Assembly: GCA_030770545.1 (NCBI GenBank)
Contig: CM061102.1
Span: 10,157,501-10,221,500, forward strand
Direction of reading: 5' to 3'
Origin: Macropodus opercularis
Lineage: Eukaryota; Chordata; Actinopteri; Anabantiformes; Osphronemidae
Length of the DNA: 64,000 bases
Shown: positions 1 to 13,005 of the stretch, one piece after another
Layout: every line of letters begins with the position of its first letter
How positions within the stretch are numbered: position 1 is the stretch's first letter
Notes under the pieces: model-generated
The model's input: the letters and a program-made list of their open reading frames with translations, nothing else
Told to the model about the DNA's origin: nothing
Database searches by the model: none
Position numbers and translations under genes: made by a program

Positions 1-752
1 AAAGCCATTTTAATTGAAAACACTGCATCTAACATGTGGTGTAAAAAGGAAAAAAACCAGAAACTATGACCTTAAGCAGTATGTGGTGAGGTTTCACACC
101 TGTGTTTTTAATGTAGTTCAGACTTGTCTTAAATTAGAGTAAAACGTGGTAAACTGATATTTCTTGGCTTCAATAAAAGCAAAACTCAAAATGACAAATG
201 AGTGTGGGAAGGAATTCCCAAGCTTTTCCAGAGAAAACAAACAAATAGAAATTCTTAGGATGCCTGGGTAGATGATCATGGGTTGATGTTTAAATTGATG
301 GCACTGCTTCCAAATAATGTTTTATTCTTCAGTCATCGTCTCTGTGTGGTATTTCGAAACACTACAATCACCATCATTCTTCACTGGCACAGTCATTGTG
401 AAAACTTTATATATATTTGCTGTAAACACATTTGCGGAAGCTAGTAGCCTCCTTTTCATGGCAGTGTTTGCTTCAGCATGTTCGTTCTTTCAAAATAAGA
501 CCATATTTCCAGGAACTTAAATACCTACTGTCACAAGATGTGTTTGCATATTTAGTAGTTCCCCATGTTCACATGCTCCATGTCAGAGTTTCCTACATCT
601 GACTGACCCAAGAAGACATTATTATGGAAGCAATACTTCCTGACATGATCACGTACATATTCACGTTCCCACATGCTATTATAAAAAACGTAGAGAGACA
701 ACCAAGTTCACTACATATTCATTATAAACAATTGGCTGCTTTATTCTTTCAG
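1..752 (+). other. pls3 intron (left-edge part)
   Basis: This is AT-rich sequence ending in a normal pyrimidine tract and acceptor AG at 751-752. I see no further plastin exon and no repeat I can name. Short open frames here have no recognisable similarity. Confidence 0.7.
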
Positions 753-1506
753 GTATACATTGAGGGTATTGGAGGACCTGGGAGATGGAGAGAAAGTTAA
801 TGATGACATCATTGTAAAGTGGGTCAACAAAACGTTGGCAAATGCTGGAAAATCAACCAAGATTTCAAGTTTTAAGGTAAGATGAGGTGCAAAGAATGTG
901 TGGAATGGGAGAAACACACTAATCTATACTCAAAGTTTTGTTTTGTTCCACTATTGCACCCTTTACAGTGTTTAGACTACAGCTGTGACAAGCTACATGA
1001 CAAGTTTGGATCATGTGATGATACTAGGGCATCAGTGTGTCATTTTTCAGAGCAAGACGTGTCTGTGATAGCAAAGCAGATTTTCCATAGTCACAGTGTT
1101 TATGAGCTCATGTACGAGTGCAGGTGTCTCAGTTAAATCCTTCATCTATGTGTGTTGATCAGGACAAAGAGATCAGCAGCAGTTTGGCAGTACTGGAACT
1201 GATAGACGCCATCCAGCCTGGCAGCATCAACTACGAGCTGATCAAAACCAGCGGCCTTTCTGAAGAGGACAAACTGGAGAACGCCAAGTAAGCACCTGCT
1301 GTAAACGGCAAGATCGGAAATGTGAAACGAGAAGCTTAGTGAGCAGATGAATAAACCTCTCTGATTTTCCTAGATATGCAGTTTCCATGGCGAGGAAGAT
1401 CGGCGCACGTGTCTACGCTCTCCCAGAGGACCTGGTGGAGGTCAAACCCAAAATGGTGATGACCGTCTTTGCCTGCTTGATGGGTCGGGGGATGAAGCAT
1501 GTCTAA
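753..1506 (+). CDS. pls3: Plastin-3 (T-plastin/fimbrin), C-terminal exons only
   Basis: Plastin-3 bundles actin filaments through two actin-binding domains, each made of two calponin-homology domains. Only the last three coding exons are here: 753-876, 1163-1287 and 1374-1506, joined in phase with AG/GT borders. They encode the end of the last calponin-homology domain, starting YTLRVLEDLGDGEKV, running through LAVLELIDAIQPGSINYEL and ARVYALPEDLVEVKPKM, and ending VFACLMGRGMKHV before TAA at 1504-1506. The ending and the SSSLAVLELIDAIQPG segment fit plastin-3 better than my recollection of L-plastin (CLMGKGMKRV) or plastin-1. The rest of the gene lies left of the window. AATAAA follows 80 bases after the stop at 1586-1591, and another is at 1892-1897. 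Family assignment is certain; the paralogue is judged from recalled sequences. Confidence 0.93.
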
Positions 1507-4500
1507 AAGACTGGCATTAGTCACTGCAACACTAAACTCATACCCACAATCCATTAGCATTTTAAAAAGCTCCCCCAACTGAAGGAATAAAGAATGAATG
1601 ATCGATGTAGGATTTTTTTAAACACGAATGATGCATCACAGTTGGCGTGTTTCTGAGACGAATAATGGGGTCCTTTTTATTTAAAATAAATCCACAATAC
1701 TACAATTCCCAAGAGATGGTGTTACAGGGAACAGCTTGTTACATTCAACATGTCATTATGCAACTCTAATGTATGAGAATGCTGTTTTTTAAATCATGTA
1801 TGCATATTTTCAGCTGCAAGGTTGTTTACATATTTTTACTTAGACTGATAAATTATATCCTTGACTAAGCAACACATTCCTGAATACTTAAAATAAAAAG
1901 GCAAAAAACAAAGGAGTCAGATGGGATGTTTAGATGGAGTACACATCAGAAAACTCCCATAGAAAACTTCTCGCTTACTGAAGTGCAAGCATGTCTTAAT
2001 ACCTGGCACCGTAAAATACATATCTGCACACAGAAGCCATAAGGTCCGATTACAGCCACGACCAGCCTGACATGCTGCAGTTTTTGTATGTGTCATTTGT
2101 TTGTTCTTTGAGGTAAATGCTGGTTTGGGACCTCTGGTGTCTGATCTTTTTTTTTTTTTTTGCGTGTCTGTTACTGTTGGATGAGGAGCGGGTTGACTGG
2201 ACTCTCCTGACTCCTGCTGTGCCTTCTTCTTGTTTCAAAGACATCTTATTGCCCCCCCCCCCCCCTTTTTTTTTATGAAATATTGCCAAATATAACAATA
2301 ACTTGTGTTCATGTAACAATAAACACAACTTTGAGAGCTGCATGTGTTTTTATCTTTGTGGTAGTGAGTTTCTTTTAGAACCAAACAAAGGCTGCATTCA
2401 AATATGTGATCTTGTGCAGTCCAACGTTAATGCAGATCACGTGACTGTAGAGGCTCAAATGAATAACTCAGTTAACTGCTTTTGTCATCGGCTGTATCTA
2501 ATCTCTAGCCAACATAGCCCAGAAGACCTTAAAATATTTATTTTATACTTCATGAGCTAAGACAGATTGCATGATAGAGCATGTTCCAAAACTCCAGAAC
2601 AGCTACCAAATGTGACACTGGCAGATTTATTAAACCTGCCTTTTTACTTTGATGTTGTTGTTGTTTTTTTTGTTCTTCAAAGTTTAACACCAGCACCAGG
2701 TTGGGAGCGACAGACGGCGAAGTCGTCGTCTAAATGTCTCACTTTTTACTGCTGCCTGTTTCTTCTTTCTTTTACCTCCTTCTGCCACTGCCCTTGAGCT
2801 TTTATGTTCCTGTTTTTCATCATAAAACACAGTTTGTTTTAAATAGCACCTTATAAAAGTATTTATAATTGTTGTGTCTGGGGGATTTTAAGCTCTTCAA
2901 GTGGCTTTAAACACTGTTCAACTTACAGTTAAAAGTTATGTATTGTTGTTTTTTACTGTTGCTGGAAATAATTAATGATCTTGCACAACAGAGGATCGTG
3001 GCGGCAGATTGTGTTTTACTGTTCACTGGCCTGAATCTCGCTCAGATGTCTGCTGGGCTTCGCTCCCTGAGCAGCTCCTACTGAGACTGTCAGAGATGGG
3101 TGAAGGCGAGGCTGCCTCCTGTGGCATCTGGATTTTCAAGGCTCCATTTGCGTCAGAGAGCAGTGTCTGTGCAGCGTTCGAGCCGTAGCGTCAACCACAG
3201 GCACCTAAGACCATTCATTAATTATTAAAACAACACAATTTTCACAATAAACAGTCTGTATGGGAATATAAAATCTGTTCTGTGTGTGATCCAGCGTCTC
3301 CAAGACAACTCAGACATATGAACATACAGGATTAGGCTGAAAACCTCAGTGTGAACCTGGTGACTGCTCTGTGCATCAGGACAGAGGAAAGGCACTGCCA
3401 GGGGAGGGTTATCCCCGACGGCTCCTCAGCCTTAAGCTGACATCTGGGCCCTTCATGCTCAAAGACCTTCCCTCCATCCTCACTGCCTCCACCCTGTGCT
3501 CCATCCATGTGAGGATCAGGTGGCCACGTGTTCATGCACCTGAGGAGGCGACGGGAATGCACTTCAGCAGGTGGCTCACAGAAAGTGATGCGGGAAAGGG
3601 ATCAGTGCTGTGTGATTTTTTCCTCTCCTAACATCTAGACGATGGATTGGAGGAGAAAAGGCTGCTCTGGGTGTGTCGCTGCGAAATCTCCTTAAGGATA
3701 TTAAGTAACCAAAGGTAAGAATGAGAAAAGAGGTGCTCAAGAGTTCTTGTACGTTTCTGTGATTTTATTATTTAGAGTATTTAAATTATAATTAATTATA
3801 AGTAAGTTTCCATTGCTAATATTTAAGTTCAGTATTGTTTGTAAAAATATATATAATTTCACTTTTACAGCTGTTGCTACTGAAGAACAATGATGTCATT
3901 GTAATTTAATCATTTCTGTTCACTTATTAGTTGAAATTAAAAGTAAAAACATTTTTTGCTTTAGAAGAAATTGTTAAAAATGGGCTAATAAAATGATGTT
4001 AAGTGACTTCTCCGTTTTCTTTAAGCGAGCAGCTCTCAGGCTGTTATGTCATACGCTGTACACCCTGGTTTCCTAAGTGATGTGTCTCCTGTGGGACAGC
4101 AGCTGATTGGCTCGCTGAGGCGCAGTGTGTGTGTGTATGTTTTCAGTAATGACCCGCCAATTAGTCACACAACGGTAACAGTCGTCTAAACACTTCATCT
4201 GTCTGCGCTGCAGTGGGTGGATGTGTGCTGAGGCAAGAAATGTTTATACATGTAGGCTAATATTGCAAATCACGCATTTCCCAGAAGAGGCTTTCATGGC
4301 TCTCACAGTCTAAAGGGACAGAGAAGCAACTGGAAAATGAAGGTTTTCCCATCACCTCAAGAGAATGTTTAACTGGATGTGGCTGCGTCTTTCCCGTCTT
4401 TCTGCGCTTCAGTCGCCACAGCAACCACCTACCGTGTGATGGATCCGTAAAGGGACTGTAGACGTCCCAGCTGTCCTTGGTCCCTTGACTATGCTCTGTC

Positions 4501-4631
4501 ATACGCACAGTAAACACTGTGGCTCCATGTAAATCATAAACACTTCTCTCTGTGCTGCACTTCAGGAAAAGTCAGCCGAGAAGTCAAAGCAGATTTAATA
4601 TAAGTGTTTGTGCTCCAAGTGAGACCTGAGG
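1507..4631. other. pls3 3' UTR, intergenic DNA and cnga2 5' region
   Basis: The first part is pls3 3' UTR, with poly(A) signals at 1586-1591 and 1892-1897. A T run lies at 2147-2161, and a C14 run followed by T9 at 2252-2274. Near 4120-4136 there is a short TG repeat. A pyrimidine-rich stretch ends in CAG at 4565, so the first coding exon of cnga2 probably starts at 4566 and is preceded by at least one unseen non-coding exon. No coding exon is recognised in 1507-4565. Confidence 0.6.
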
Positions 4632-7562
4632 ATGACGGGCCAGGTGGCGGAGCGGGATCGGTCACCCCACAACCTGTCAGTGAGGACCACCCTGGATGAG
4701 GAGACGGACACAGCTGACAGTATTCTGAGCAGGTGATGGGGACAGTTCATCTACATGTAATCGCGCGTCGGGTGAAATGCGGCACAAAAACTGAAAGCTC
4801 AAGCGTGTTTTCTGGCGTGTGTCCCTCTTTCCTCCCAGGGTGCCATCGGTCTGTGACGACACATCCTCGGAGCTACAAAGAGTCGCTGCTCTTGACCCTC
4901 ATGGAGGCAATTCAAGAAATTCTTTTCAAAGGAACGGCGCTATCTCAAGGTAAAACTCAGACAAACCTATTGAGCCACATCATTCGTGTTTTATACTGAC
5001 TGACCGGAAAAAGCGCCTTTGTGTTCAGGAAATAACAGCTGCCATGTTGCTAATAGCAGAGGTCGTCTATTCAGGTTTACAACATGAATTAGCAGTGACA
5101 CTGTCTAACCTGATGAGACTGCTTTCAGATTAAATTGGTTTTCTGATGCTTCCATTAATGTGACTTTAACCGTTTCAAAGTTTTCAGTTTTCAATAACTG
5201 AAGGCCGTTTTTTCGTTTTCGTCATGCATGAGGCAGGCTGGTGAGCCTGGTGGTGAGACTGAGGGAATGGGCTCACAGGAGCCTGCTGGAGGAAGAGGAG
5301 CGGCCAGACTCCTTCCTGGAGCGCTTTCGTGGCCCTGAGCTGAGGACGGCGCCCAGCCGCACCAGCACCACGCAACCAGACATCAACGGCAACAATGCCA
5401 AAGGCATTTTTAAGTACGCGTGCCCGCTGCCCTGAATGATAAATATATGCTGGCTCCAGTCCAGGACGTTTGCTTAGAGCAAGGGGTCCTCAAAGCCGAG
5501 ACCAGCTGACATTATAGAAAACCTAATAACACTGGGAGTAGAGCTATAGCATCACATCGCTTTGTTGTCTGTGTATCATCGCAGTAACATGTACTAATGT
5601 CCATCACAGCGACTTTAGCCCACTGAATATTTCTGGCTTCTCCGTGTTTTCAGGAGAAAGTGGCATTTGTTCGTGGTGTCCCCGGCAGATGACGCCTACT
5701 ACCGCTGGTTATTTGTTATTGCCACAGCAGTGCTGTACAACTGGTTCCTTGTTGTAGCAAGGTAATAGCTTCTCTGTCATTGTCTGTCAGGCTGTGAGAA
5801 CAGCTACTGTTCACCTCTTGTACTGCAGCAGTAAACCTCTCTCTATGCACAGGGCCTGCTTTGACAGGCTACAGGTGGAGAATTACATCTGCTGGCTGGT
5901 GCTGGACTACCTCTCTGACAGTGTGTACATAACGGACACTTACGTCCGACTGCGAACAGGTAACTGAATATGTGTAAAGCTTTATGTAATTATTCATACA
6001 GGAATACATCTTCTGTAAGTGTACGAGTTTCGATTTTGTCATCCAAGGTTCAAGATTTGTGCTGTATTCACTCAGGTTTCCTGGAACAAGGTTTGCTGGT
6101 GAAGGACCACATTAAGCTAAGAGACAGCTACATCCATACACTGCAGTTCAAACTGGACGTGGTGTCCATCCTGCCCACGGATCTGGTTTACATCTCCACC
6201 GGCATCCACACGCCGCAGCTCAGGTTCAACCGCCTGCTGCGCTTCCCGCGCATGTTTGAATTCTTTGATCGGACAGAGACGCGCACAAATTACCCCAACA
6301 TCTTCCGCATCACCATCCTGGTGCTTTACATCCTGGTTATCATTCACTGGAATGCTTGTATCTACTACGCTATATCCAAGTCTTTGGGATTTGGCTCGGA
6401 CACGTGGGTCTTCCCCAACAGCTCTGACCCTGCGTATTCCTCCTTGTCCTGGAGTTACGTCTACTGTCTGTACTGGTCGACTCTTACTCTTACCACCATT
6501 GGCGAGATGCCTGCGCCTGTACGAGATGAAGAGTACCTGTTCGTGGTCTTTGACTTTCTCGTTGGGGTGCTGATCTTTGCCACGATTGTGGGAAACGTTG
6601 GGTCCATGATTGCTAACATGAATGCTACCCGTGCAGACTTTCAGTCTCGGATAGACGCCATCAAACACTACATGCAATTCCGCAAAGTCAGCAGAGACCT
6701 GGAGACACGCGTCATCAAATGGTTTGATTACTTGTGGACCAATAAGAAAGCTGTAGACGAGCAGGAGGTGCTAAAGAACCTGCCAAACAAACTGCGGGCT
6801 GAGATTGCTATTAACGTTCACCTGGAGACCCTGAAGAAAGTGAGAATTTTTCAGGACTGTGAGGCAGGGCTGCTGGTGGAGCTGGTGCTCAAGCTCCGCC
6901 CGCAGGTCTTCAGCCCAGGGGACTACATCTGCAGAAAAGGGGACATAGGTAAAGAGATGTACATCATTAAAGAGGGGAAGCTGGCTGTGGTGGCAGATGA
7001 TGGCATGACACAGTACGCGCTCCTCACCGCTGGCAGCTGCTTTGGGGAAATCAGCATTCTGAACATAAAAGGCAGTAAAATGGGAAACCGCCGCACGGCC
7101 AACATTCGCAGCTTGGGTTACTCTGATCTCTTCTGCCTCTCTAAGGACGACCTAATGGAGGCTGTGACTGAGTATCCAGATGCTAAAACCGTGCTGGAGG
7201 AGAGGGGCCGGGAGATCCTGAAGAAGGAAGGTCTGCTGGACGAGAACGCAGAGAGCGGCGGCCTGCAGAAGGAGGACACTGAGGAGAAGGTGGAGAGGCT
7301 GGAGTCCTCTCTGGACTCCCTTCAGACCCGCTTTTCTCGTCTGCTCAGCGAATACACGCACACCCAGCAGCGGCTGAAGCAACGTATCACTGTGCTGGAG
7401 CGGCAGGTGAATCAAGCGGACTGCGGCGCGGATGCAAACCATGACGCAGAGGCAGTTGATGAGACAGAACGCGGGCCTGCTGTCAGAGTTGATGGGTCTC
7501 CACCTCACGTGCAAACAGAAGACCCCAACACGAGCCAAGTGACGCTCTCCCCAAAGAGATGA
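4632..7562 (+). CDS. cnga2: Cyclic nucleotide-gated cation channel alpha 2 (olfactory type)
   Basis: This is a pore-forming subunit of the cAMP/cGMP-gated cation channel, best known from olfactory cilia. Six coding exons: 4632-4732, 4839-4949, 5237-5413, 5654-5761, 5853-5959 and 6076-7562, giving 696 aa (human CNGA2 is 664). The ATG has an in-frame TGA 12 bases upstream (4620-4622). Visible parts in order: an N-terminal basic amphipathic helix before RPDSFLERFRGPEL, where mammalian CNGA2 binds calmodulin; S1 around YRWLFVIATAVLYNW; S4 with RFNRLLRFPRMFEFFDR; the pore helix and filter TLTTIGE; S6 GVLIFATIVGNVGSMI; a C-linker; and a cyclic-nucleotide-binding domain with FGEISIL and the phosphate-contacting RRTAN segment. 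A coiled coil near LKQRITVLERQV follows. The last exon holds most of the channel, as in other CNGA genes. AATAAA at 7597-7602 lies only 35 bases past the stop. A teleost duplicate (a/b) cannot be told apart here. Confidence 0.95.
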
Positions 7563-9491
7563 AGCATTTCTTAGCCGACAGTAAAAAAAAAAGATAAATA
7601 AAAATGAAATTGGGCATGAAATACATCTATGACATTTTTATCAGAGTACTGAAAATAATTGTTTTAGGTTTTGGGTCATTTGGAAACATTGTGAGTGTAG
7701 TTGCATCAGCACAGAGATTCACTCCTCGTAACAAACAGTGTATTGTGTCCTGGCTCTGTACAACCTGTCTCGTTCAACTGCTCGTGGGAAAACGTTCCAC
7801 GGAGAGATGTGGGTGATTTGCTGTTCACACACAATTCCAGGTTAGTGCTGAATTTGACTACGAACAGTCTATGACACTGTAACCTGTTACATTATCTTAA
7901 CCACTAACATTAAAATGAGGCACTTGGTCTGTTTGCATTGAGTTTGTCCCATTTCTATTGTGTGCTCTGACTGCCTGCATGGGGCGACTGGGGATTTTCC
8001 TGTAATTCACCCTCTGCATTCCAGGATGCAACTCAACCACATGAGCAGTGTCGATAAGCACGACTGGAACAATGCCTGTGCAGCAGAGCTCTATAAAGCA
8101 AAGAGGCAGGAGGTTCCCCTCTGCAGCCCGAAGCTGAGTGCGCTCAAGTTCCACAGGCAAATCTCCTGTTACCTTCTGTGGAACGCACCATGTGTAAAAG
8201 TCTGTGTTTGAATGAATCTGACTTTAATTAGATTACTGATGACAAGTAAAAATGAGCCATTTCCAAATGTTTTCATTTGGATTGAAACTCAATGTGGAAA
8301 TGGTTTTTAGATTTCTAGATTATGTGTCGCATTATACAGAATATAATGCACTCCTTAAAGAAACTGAGTCTTTTCCATTAACTTGAAACAGCTTTTAGTC
8401 TTAGTCTAAATAATCTCTGTTATTCTGAGCCTATTCACCTCAGTGGAGCTCAGTTCAATGCAATTTGATGGGAAATGCTGCACAAACATTCTCAGTGAAG
8501 CTGGTGTAGGATCCAGTCTCGACAGTAGGTGCAGTAATTAATAATATTACAGATGTCTGGTGATTGCTCCACTGCATCTAGGCTCAGTCTATTCTACCTT
8601 TCAAATCTGAAGAACAACGTTTGGACAAGTGCTTAATGTACTGACCGGTCTAATCCGATTGGACCGCACCCGCAAACTGCTACTGTAGCACATCGAGGTA
8701 TATGACTTGCTAAACCTCTGTAGTCAAGCATATATTATATTATACAGTGTATTAATTCTCATTCAGTTTAAATCCTAAAAGAGAAAATTAAAGTCAGACT
8801 GCACTAGACAACTTGAGTCATTAGAACCCGCTGTGCTGCAGCTGCACCGTCTGTCCACACTCTGCTATCAACTGCAAGCAAATCGGGGAACAGGTGTGCT
8901 GCAGTGTCCTGTTCTCCCTTCCCCCATAAACACACACTCCAACACCCCAGCCCCCATCTACCGCATGAAAACCGTTGCCACCATATGCTGCGTGCCGAAC
9001 AACTGGTGCTAAGGGTCAGAGCTTTGTGTGGTTGGTCCCTACAATAAATAAACTAAGTAAACAGAAAAAACACAAACATATAACACGTCTTTATAACTAC
9101 TTTTTGTGAGAGCTTACAAAAGCATTTGAAACTCAAACAGTATCTGCTGTTTGTCATTTAGACAGTTCATCCCATGATCACTGGGAGTTACTGAGTGAAT
9201 ATTTGTACTGTGAATGACAAAGTGTAACAGCAAAGTAAATATACCTATTCATTTATCTTTAATGTGTAAAGTTAGGACAAATACTCCAACAGAATACATA
9301 ACTGCTCAAGACACTGTAGACACTGCCAAAACAAAATATGATTTCTTCCCCTAATAAGCGTGATTGAATGTGAAGCTATAGAGGAGACGGTGCAGGGCTG
9401 CTCCAGCGTATCAGAGCTGGACGACTGCAACATGCTGCCTGTGGCCTGTGGACTCATTGGCTGAGAATATCCACTGGCATAAATGCACTGG
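7563..9491. other. Convergent 3' regions of cnga2 and the Rag gene
   Basis: The start is cnga2 3' UTR (AATAAA at 7597-7602) and the right end is 3' UTR of the minus-strand Rag gene. Short open frames at 7604-7816 and 7960-8211 have no recognised relatives and do not show coding-like structure. I see no RNA gene or transposon. Confidence 0.6.
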
Positions 9492-11383
9492 CTAGCGCAT
9501 TCGCATGTGCAGGCTGTGCTTGGGTCCATCCACCCGCTCCAACTTCTCAAAGTGTTTCCTAGCATTACGTATATTGATGAGAGTGGCTGCAGATGCTGGA
9601 AAACAAAGAGGTGAATGTTGTTTTGAGGTTTTTCTTAATGATATTTGATTTATATGAAAGTGTGAAATCTTCGCTTACGAATGGAAGGATCCGACATGAT
9701 AACCATGACATATGTGTTGGAGGTGAAGACGTCAATAAAGGCAGCAAAGTTGGAGTTCCTCACTTCCATGCTTTGGAAAGAGGCTGCCAGTTTGCTGGAA
9801 TGAAAAGGACATTTAAAACCTCTGTCGTAGCATAAAAATGCAGCAGCTGTTGTGTGTAGAGGGTTTTCTTTTTGCACAGACTGAACCTACCTACAGCTGA
9901 GTTTGAACTGTTTGATAATGTTACTGATCTTCTCGAATCGGTGAGCATCGCGCTGCTCTTTGCACTGATAGTGGGAGATCACCTGCATTTAGAGAGCACG
10001 ATACAAACCGACAAATCAGTGACTTTCACTTTTTCTGGGCTAAACATTTGTTCCAGGGGCAGTTGTCTCCTGCTCTCACCAGGAAGGTGGCTCTCTCAAA
10101 CAGAAGAACCTCGTCTGCCTCAATGATCTGCGCAAAATTTCTCAGGTTTGTTTCCAGCTGCTGAACATTTGGGATGAGCTGGTAAACTATGCTGGACCAG
10201 GCCTGAAAAGACATTTAGAAATGTTAACCACGTTACCAGCATCCCCAGCAATATGCAGTAGGACAGATTCACAACCTTATACAGGGTTTCATCCCAGATG
10301 GACGTCCTGAAGCATGTACAAGCCAAAGGTCTGGACAGTCTCTTCAGATCTTCCTCACGCTCCTTAAAGATCTGTAAACACCGAAAACAAACTTTAATTT
10401 ACCTTTGCCACTAGGCAGAAACAACAGCAGCCAGATGTGTTGCAGTGTTCTCACTACAGAGAGACTTGTGTGAAAGCGAGAACCACTAATGAAAGCATAA
10501 AATGCTCACCAAATCTCTCTGGTCTTCCTGTACCAGGTCCATCTTGTGCACAAGGCAGAAGACTTTGGCATCAGGGGAGTTCTGCAGGATGGCTTCCAGG
10601 CACGACTGATAGTAATGCATGTCTTTCTCCAGCTCCCGGCTTTCAACATCGAACACATAAATAAGCACCTCTACGTTTCTGAAAATGTTGTCCCTCTGGC
10701 TGGTGAAGTAGTTCTCCATGAATGTGTCCTGCCTGGTGTGTAAAAACAAGCAGTGCAGTGTTTTTTCAGATGAGGTAAAGAGCCAACGAATGGCCAGAGC
10801 GCAACCAAACATGGAAATGTACTTTACCCTCCACAGTCCCACAGGTTCAGAACCAGATTGCCAAGAAAGCGCACATGGGAGTGTTCCACGTCAACTAGAT
10901 CGAACAAAGAATAACAAAAGATTAACAGGTTGGATTATGGAAACCACAAGAATCAAAAAATGTACTTTCAAGTAGGCTCTGTCTCAATGTCTTCTTACTT
11001 GTAGCTCCAAGGCGCCGTGTGTCTCGAGCAATGTAGTTGGCGAAGATGATTGATCTCATACTGGTCTTCCCAGACCCACTTTTCCCCATCAGTAGGACCT
11101 GAAAGCCCAACAAACAGCACATCAGCACGTAGGTTAATTCTTATCTACATCTACTCGGATGCGACTTAGAGGAAGAAATGTACAGACTTATTCCTCCAAT
11201 AGATGTCACAACACTACAAAACGTGAATGCAGCATTTTAGAGAGCAGCTAGTTCACAGGCAGGTTACTTTCATTGCGTTAACTGGACTGTAATGTAGTTT
11301 GGGAGAAGAGTCTTCCTCGTCTAACTGTACATTAGCACATTGGGCCCGTGTTTTACCTTCTTCTTCATTGCTGAGCCTGACAT
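9492..11383 (-). CDS. rraga: Ras-related GTP-binding protein A/B (RagA-type GTPase)
   Basis: RagA/B pairs with RagC/D on the lysosome and recruits mTORC1 when amino acids are plentiful. Nine coding exons, in transcript order: 11383-11357, 11098-10999, 10894-10828, 10732-10510, 10371-10276, 10202-10080, 9982-9891, 9794-9679 and 9595-9492; total 315 aa (human RRAGA is 313). Exon 1 codes only MSGSAMKKK; an in-frame TGA at 11450-11452 lies upstream. Visible motifs: the P-loop GKSGSGKTS, switch region [27 protein letters not shown], and the base-binding HKMD. The C-terminal roadblock-like half runs from about [15 protein letters not shown] to [20 protein letters not shown], slightly longer than the human end. 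The short N-terminus resembles RRAGA and lacks the long leader of human RRAGB. The multi-exon structure and X-linked neighbours point to the ancestral locus that corresponds to RRAGB. The symbol is therefore a naming choice; the A/B family is certain. Confidence 0.93.
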
Positions 11384-11880
11384 CCCCCTCAGCAGACGCG
11401 ACGTGGAGCTCTGCTCTGAGCTGCGGGTCAGATGACCGTCGTCTCTCCTTCAGCTGCGGCGCAACAACAAATCTGATCACTCAGCTGTAACTTAGCAATG
11501 CTAGGCCCAAACACCCGCAGAGCAACACGCTGAAACGCCTCAGAGTTTAACCAACCACGCGTTCACGACAGGAATCCTAACATATCAGTAGCTCACTTAC
11601 TTTATTAAAGCTATTTCTGTACTCCCGTAAACCCCGTAAGCTAATGCTAAGCGACCTAGCATTACAGATACACGCCACACTGCTTAGTAAAGCTAAACGT
11701 TTAGCCGGGTTAAAACCCAACGGAGTAGCGGCGACTTACCCCGACAGGGTAGAACCGTTACTTATATTCAAGTAACGTTAGACTACACGTCGTGTTTCTT
11801 ATTAGAAATACACTTGTGTACATTACTTGTCGTGAGCAGGCAGTGAACTCAAGATCATCTGCTTCCTGTTTACGCCAAAA

Positions 11881-11890
11881 GTCACATGAC
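11881..11890. promoter_or_regulatory. Palindromic M-box/CLEAR-like site upstream of the Rag gene
   Basis: GTCACATGAC is a perfect palindrome about 500 bases upstream of the Rag start codon. It differs by one base pair from the GTCACGTGAC lysosomal-gene motif bound by TFEB/TFE3, and its core TCACATGA is the MITF M-box. A true CACGTG E-box follows at 11991-11996. Binding is not shown by sequence alone. Confidence 0.4.
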
Positions 11891-12446
11891 GCCAGTGGCG
11901 TGAACCCTGAGTCTTGTCTTACGGAGAATTGTCTCTCAGCCTCCTGTTGTTCGTTTACTGGCTGGATATTTATTTGGCGTCATGTTGTGACACGTGTTGG
12001 TTCAGGAACAATATGGTCAGAACGGCTGTTTAGGCCATTTGGAAAGTCTTACGTTAATAGCGAGCAGACAAAACGCACGGATCACGCGTTGTTTCTATTA
12101 TATGCTTGCGCAATTTGCGCAGAGGAAACATAAAATATATAGAACATCTATTGATCCAATAATATAAAATTCAAAAAACATCAAAAAGAGTTTGTTGGAT
12201 TTGAAAAAAATTAGATTTATGTCTTTCTATAATGTTAGCTTCTTTTGCTTGTATTAATATGTTTGATTAATCATCATACAATGTTTCATGAACGTAAACA
12301 TATTTTCCAAATTGTGCAGGGGACTAACTAACTTTTTTGTGCATGTTGTGTCAGCGTGTGTGGTCTATATAAAGCACATCTCCATCACCATCATTAACGG
12401 CGATGCTGACGTTCTGTCCACATGACGGTGTATTATCCCACAATGT

Positions 12447-12461
12447 CCACCAGGGGGCAGT
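12447..12461 (+). promoter_or_regulatory. CTCF-like motif, G-rich strand forward
   Basis: CCACCAGGGGGCAGT closely matches the core CTCF consensus as I remember it. It sits between the Rag gene promoter and the chmp1b 3' end. A fixed-length motif match does not prove occupancy. Confidence 0.5.
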
Positions 12462-12999
12462 AAACATATTAAATTACAAACTCTACGTGACTGGGGATTT
12501 AAAATAGGTTAGTTAGTAATATTAATATTAAATTGATCATTACTGATGTTTAAGCAGCCGTTTCTCTAGCCTGACTAGAGTGAGTGCACAGGAATAAAAA
12601 TGTTTGAATGCAGTGATGGGTTACTCTTATTTCATCTGCAGGGAGATGAATTCTCCTAAATGTGAGCTCAAGAGGGACACACCAACATTTCGTCCAAACT
12701 ATAAATGGTTAATACTGACTGTATATTTACTCTCAGCTGTTAATGGCCTAATACGTTATACCATTAGTATTACTTCAGTTTTCTGACGATATTGATTGGC
12801 TGCAGCCCTCCCTCTACTGTTCATGGTTTTTTAACACAAAACTGCAAACATTTATGTGATGTCATAGAAATAAGAATATACAGTGTGCAGGACTGGATTT
12901 TTTACATCTTGCCTCAGATTAAAGTAATGTATGTGGAATTATTATTAGTAATTACTCATTATAAATTAAAAAGCCAATGAGATAAAAGAATTATAAAAT

Positions 13000-13005
13000 T
13001 TTATT
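13000..13005 (-). other. Likely chmp1b poly(A) signal
   Basis: On the minus strand this reads AATAAA, about 640 bases after the chmp1b stop codon, in AT-rich sequence. It is the candidate I noted for the 3' end; others may exist. Confidence 0.4.

Noticed and set aside
6117..6677. Minus-strand 186-codon frame
   Set aside because: It is antisense to the cnga2 channel core, with no similarity of its own.
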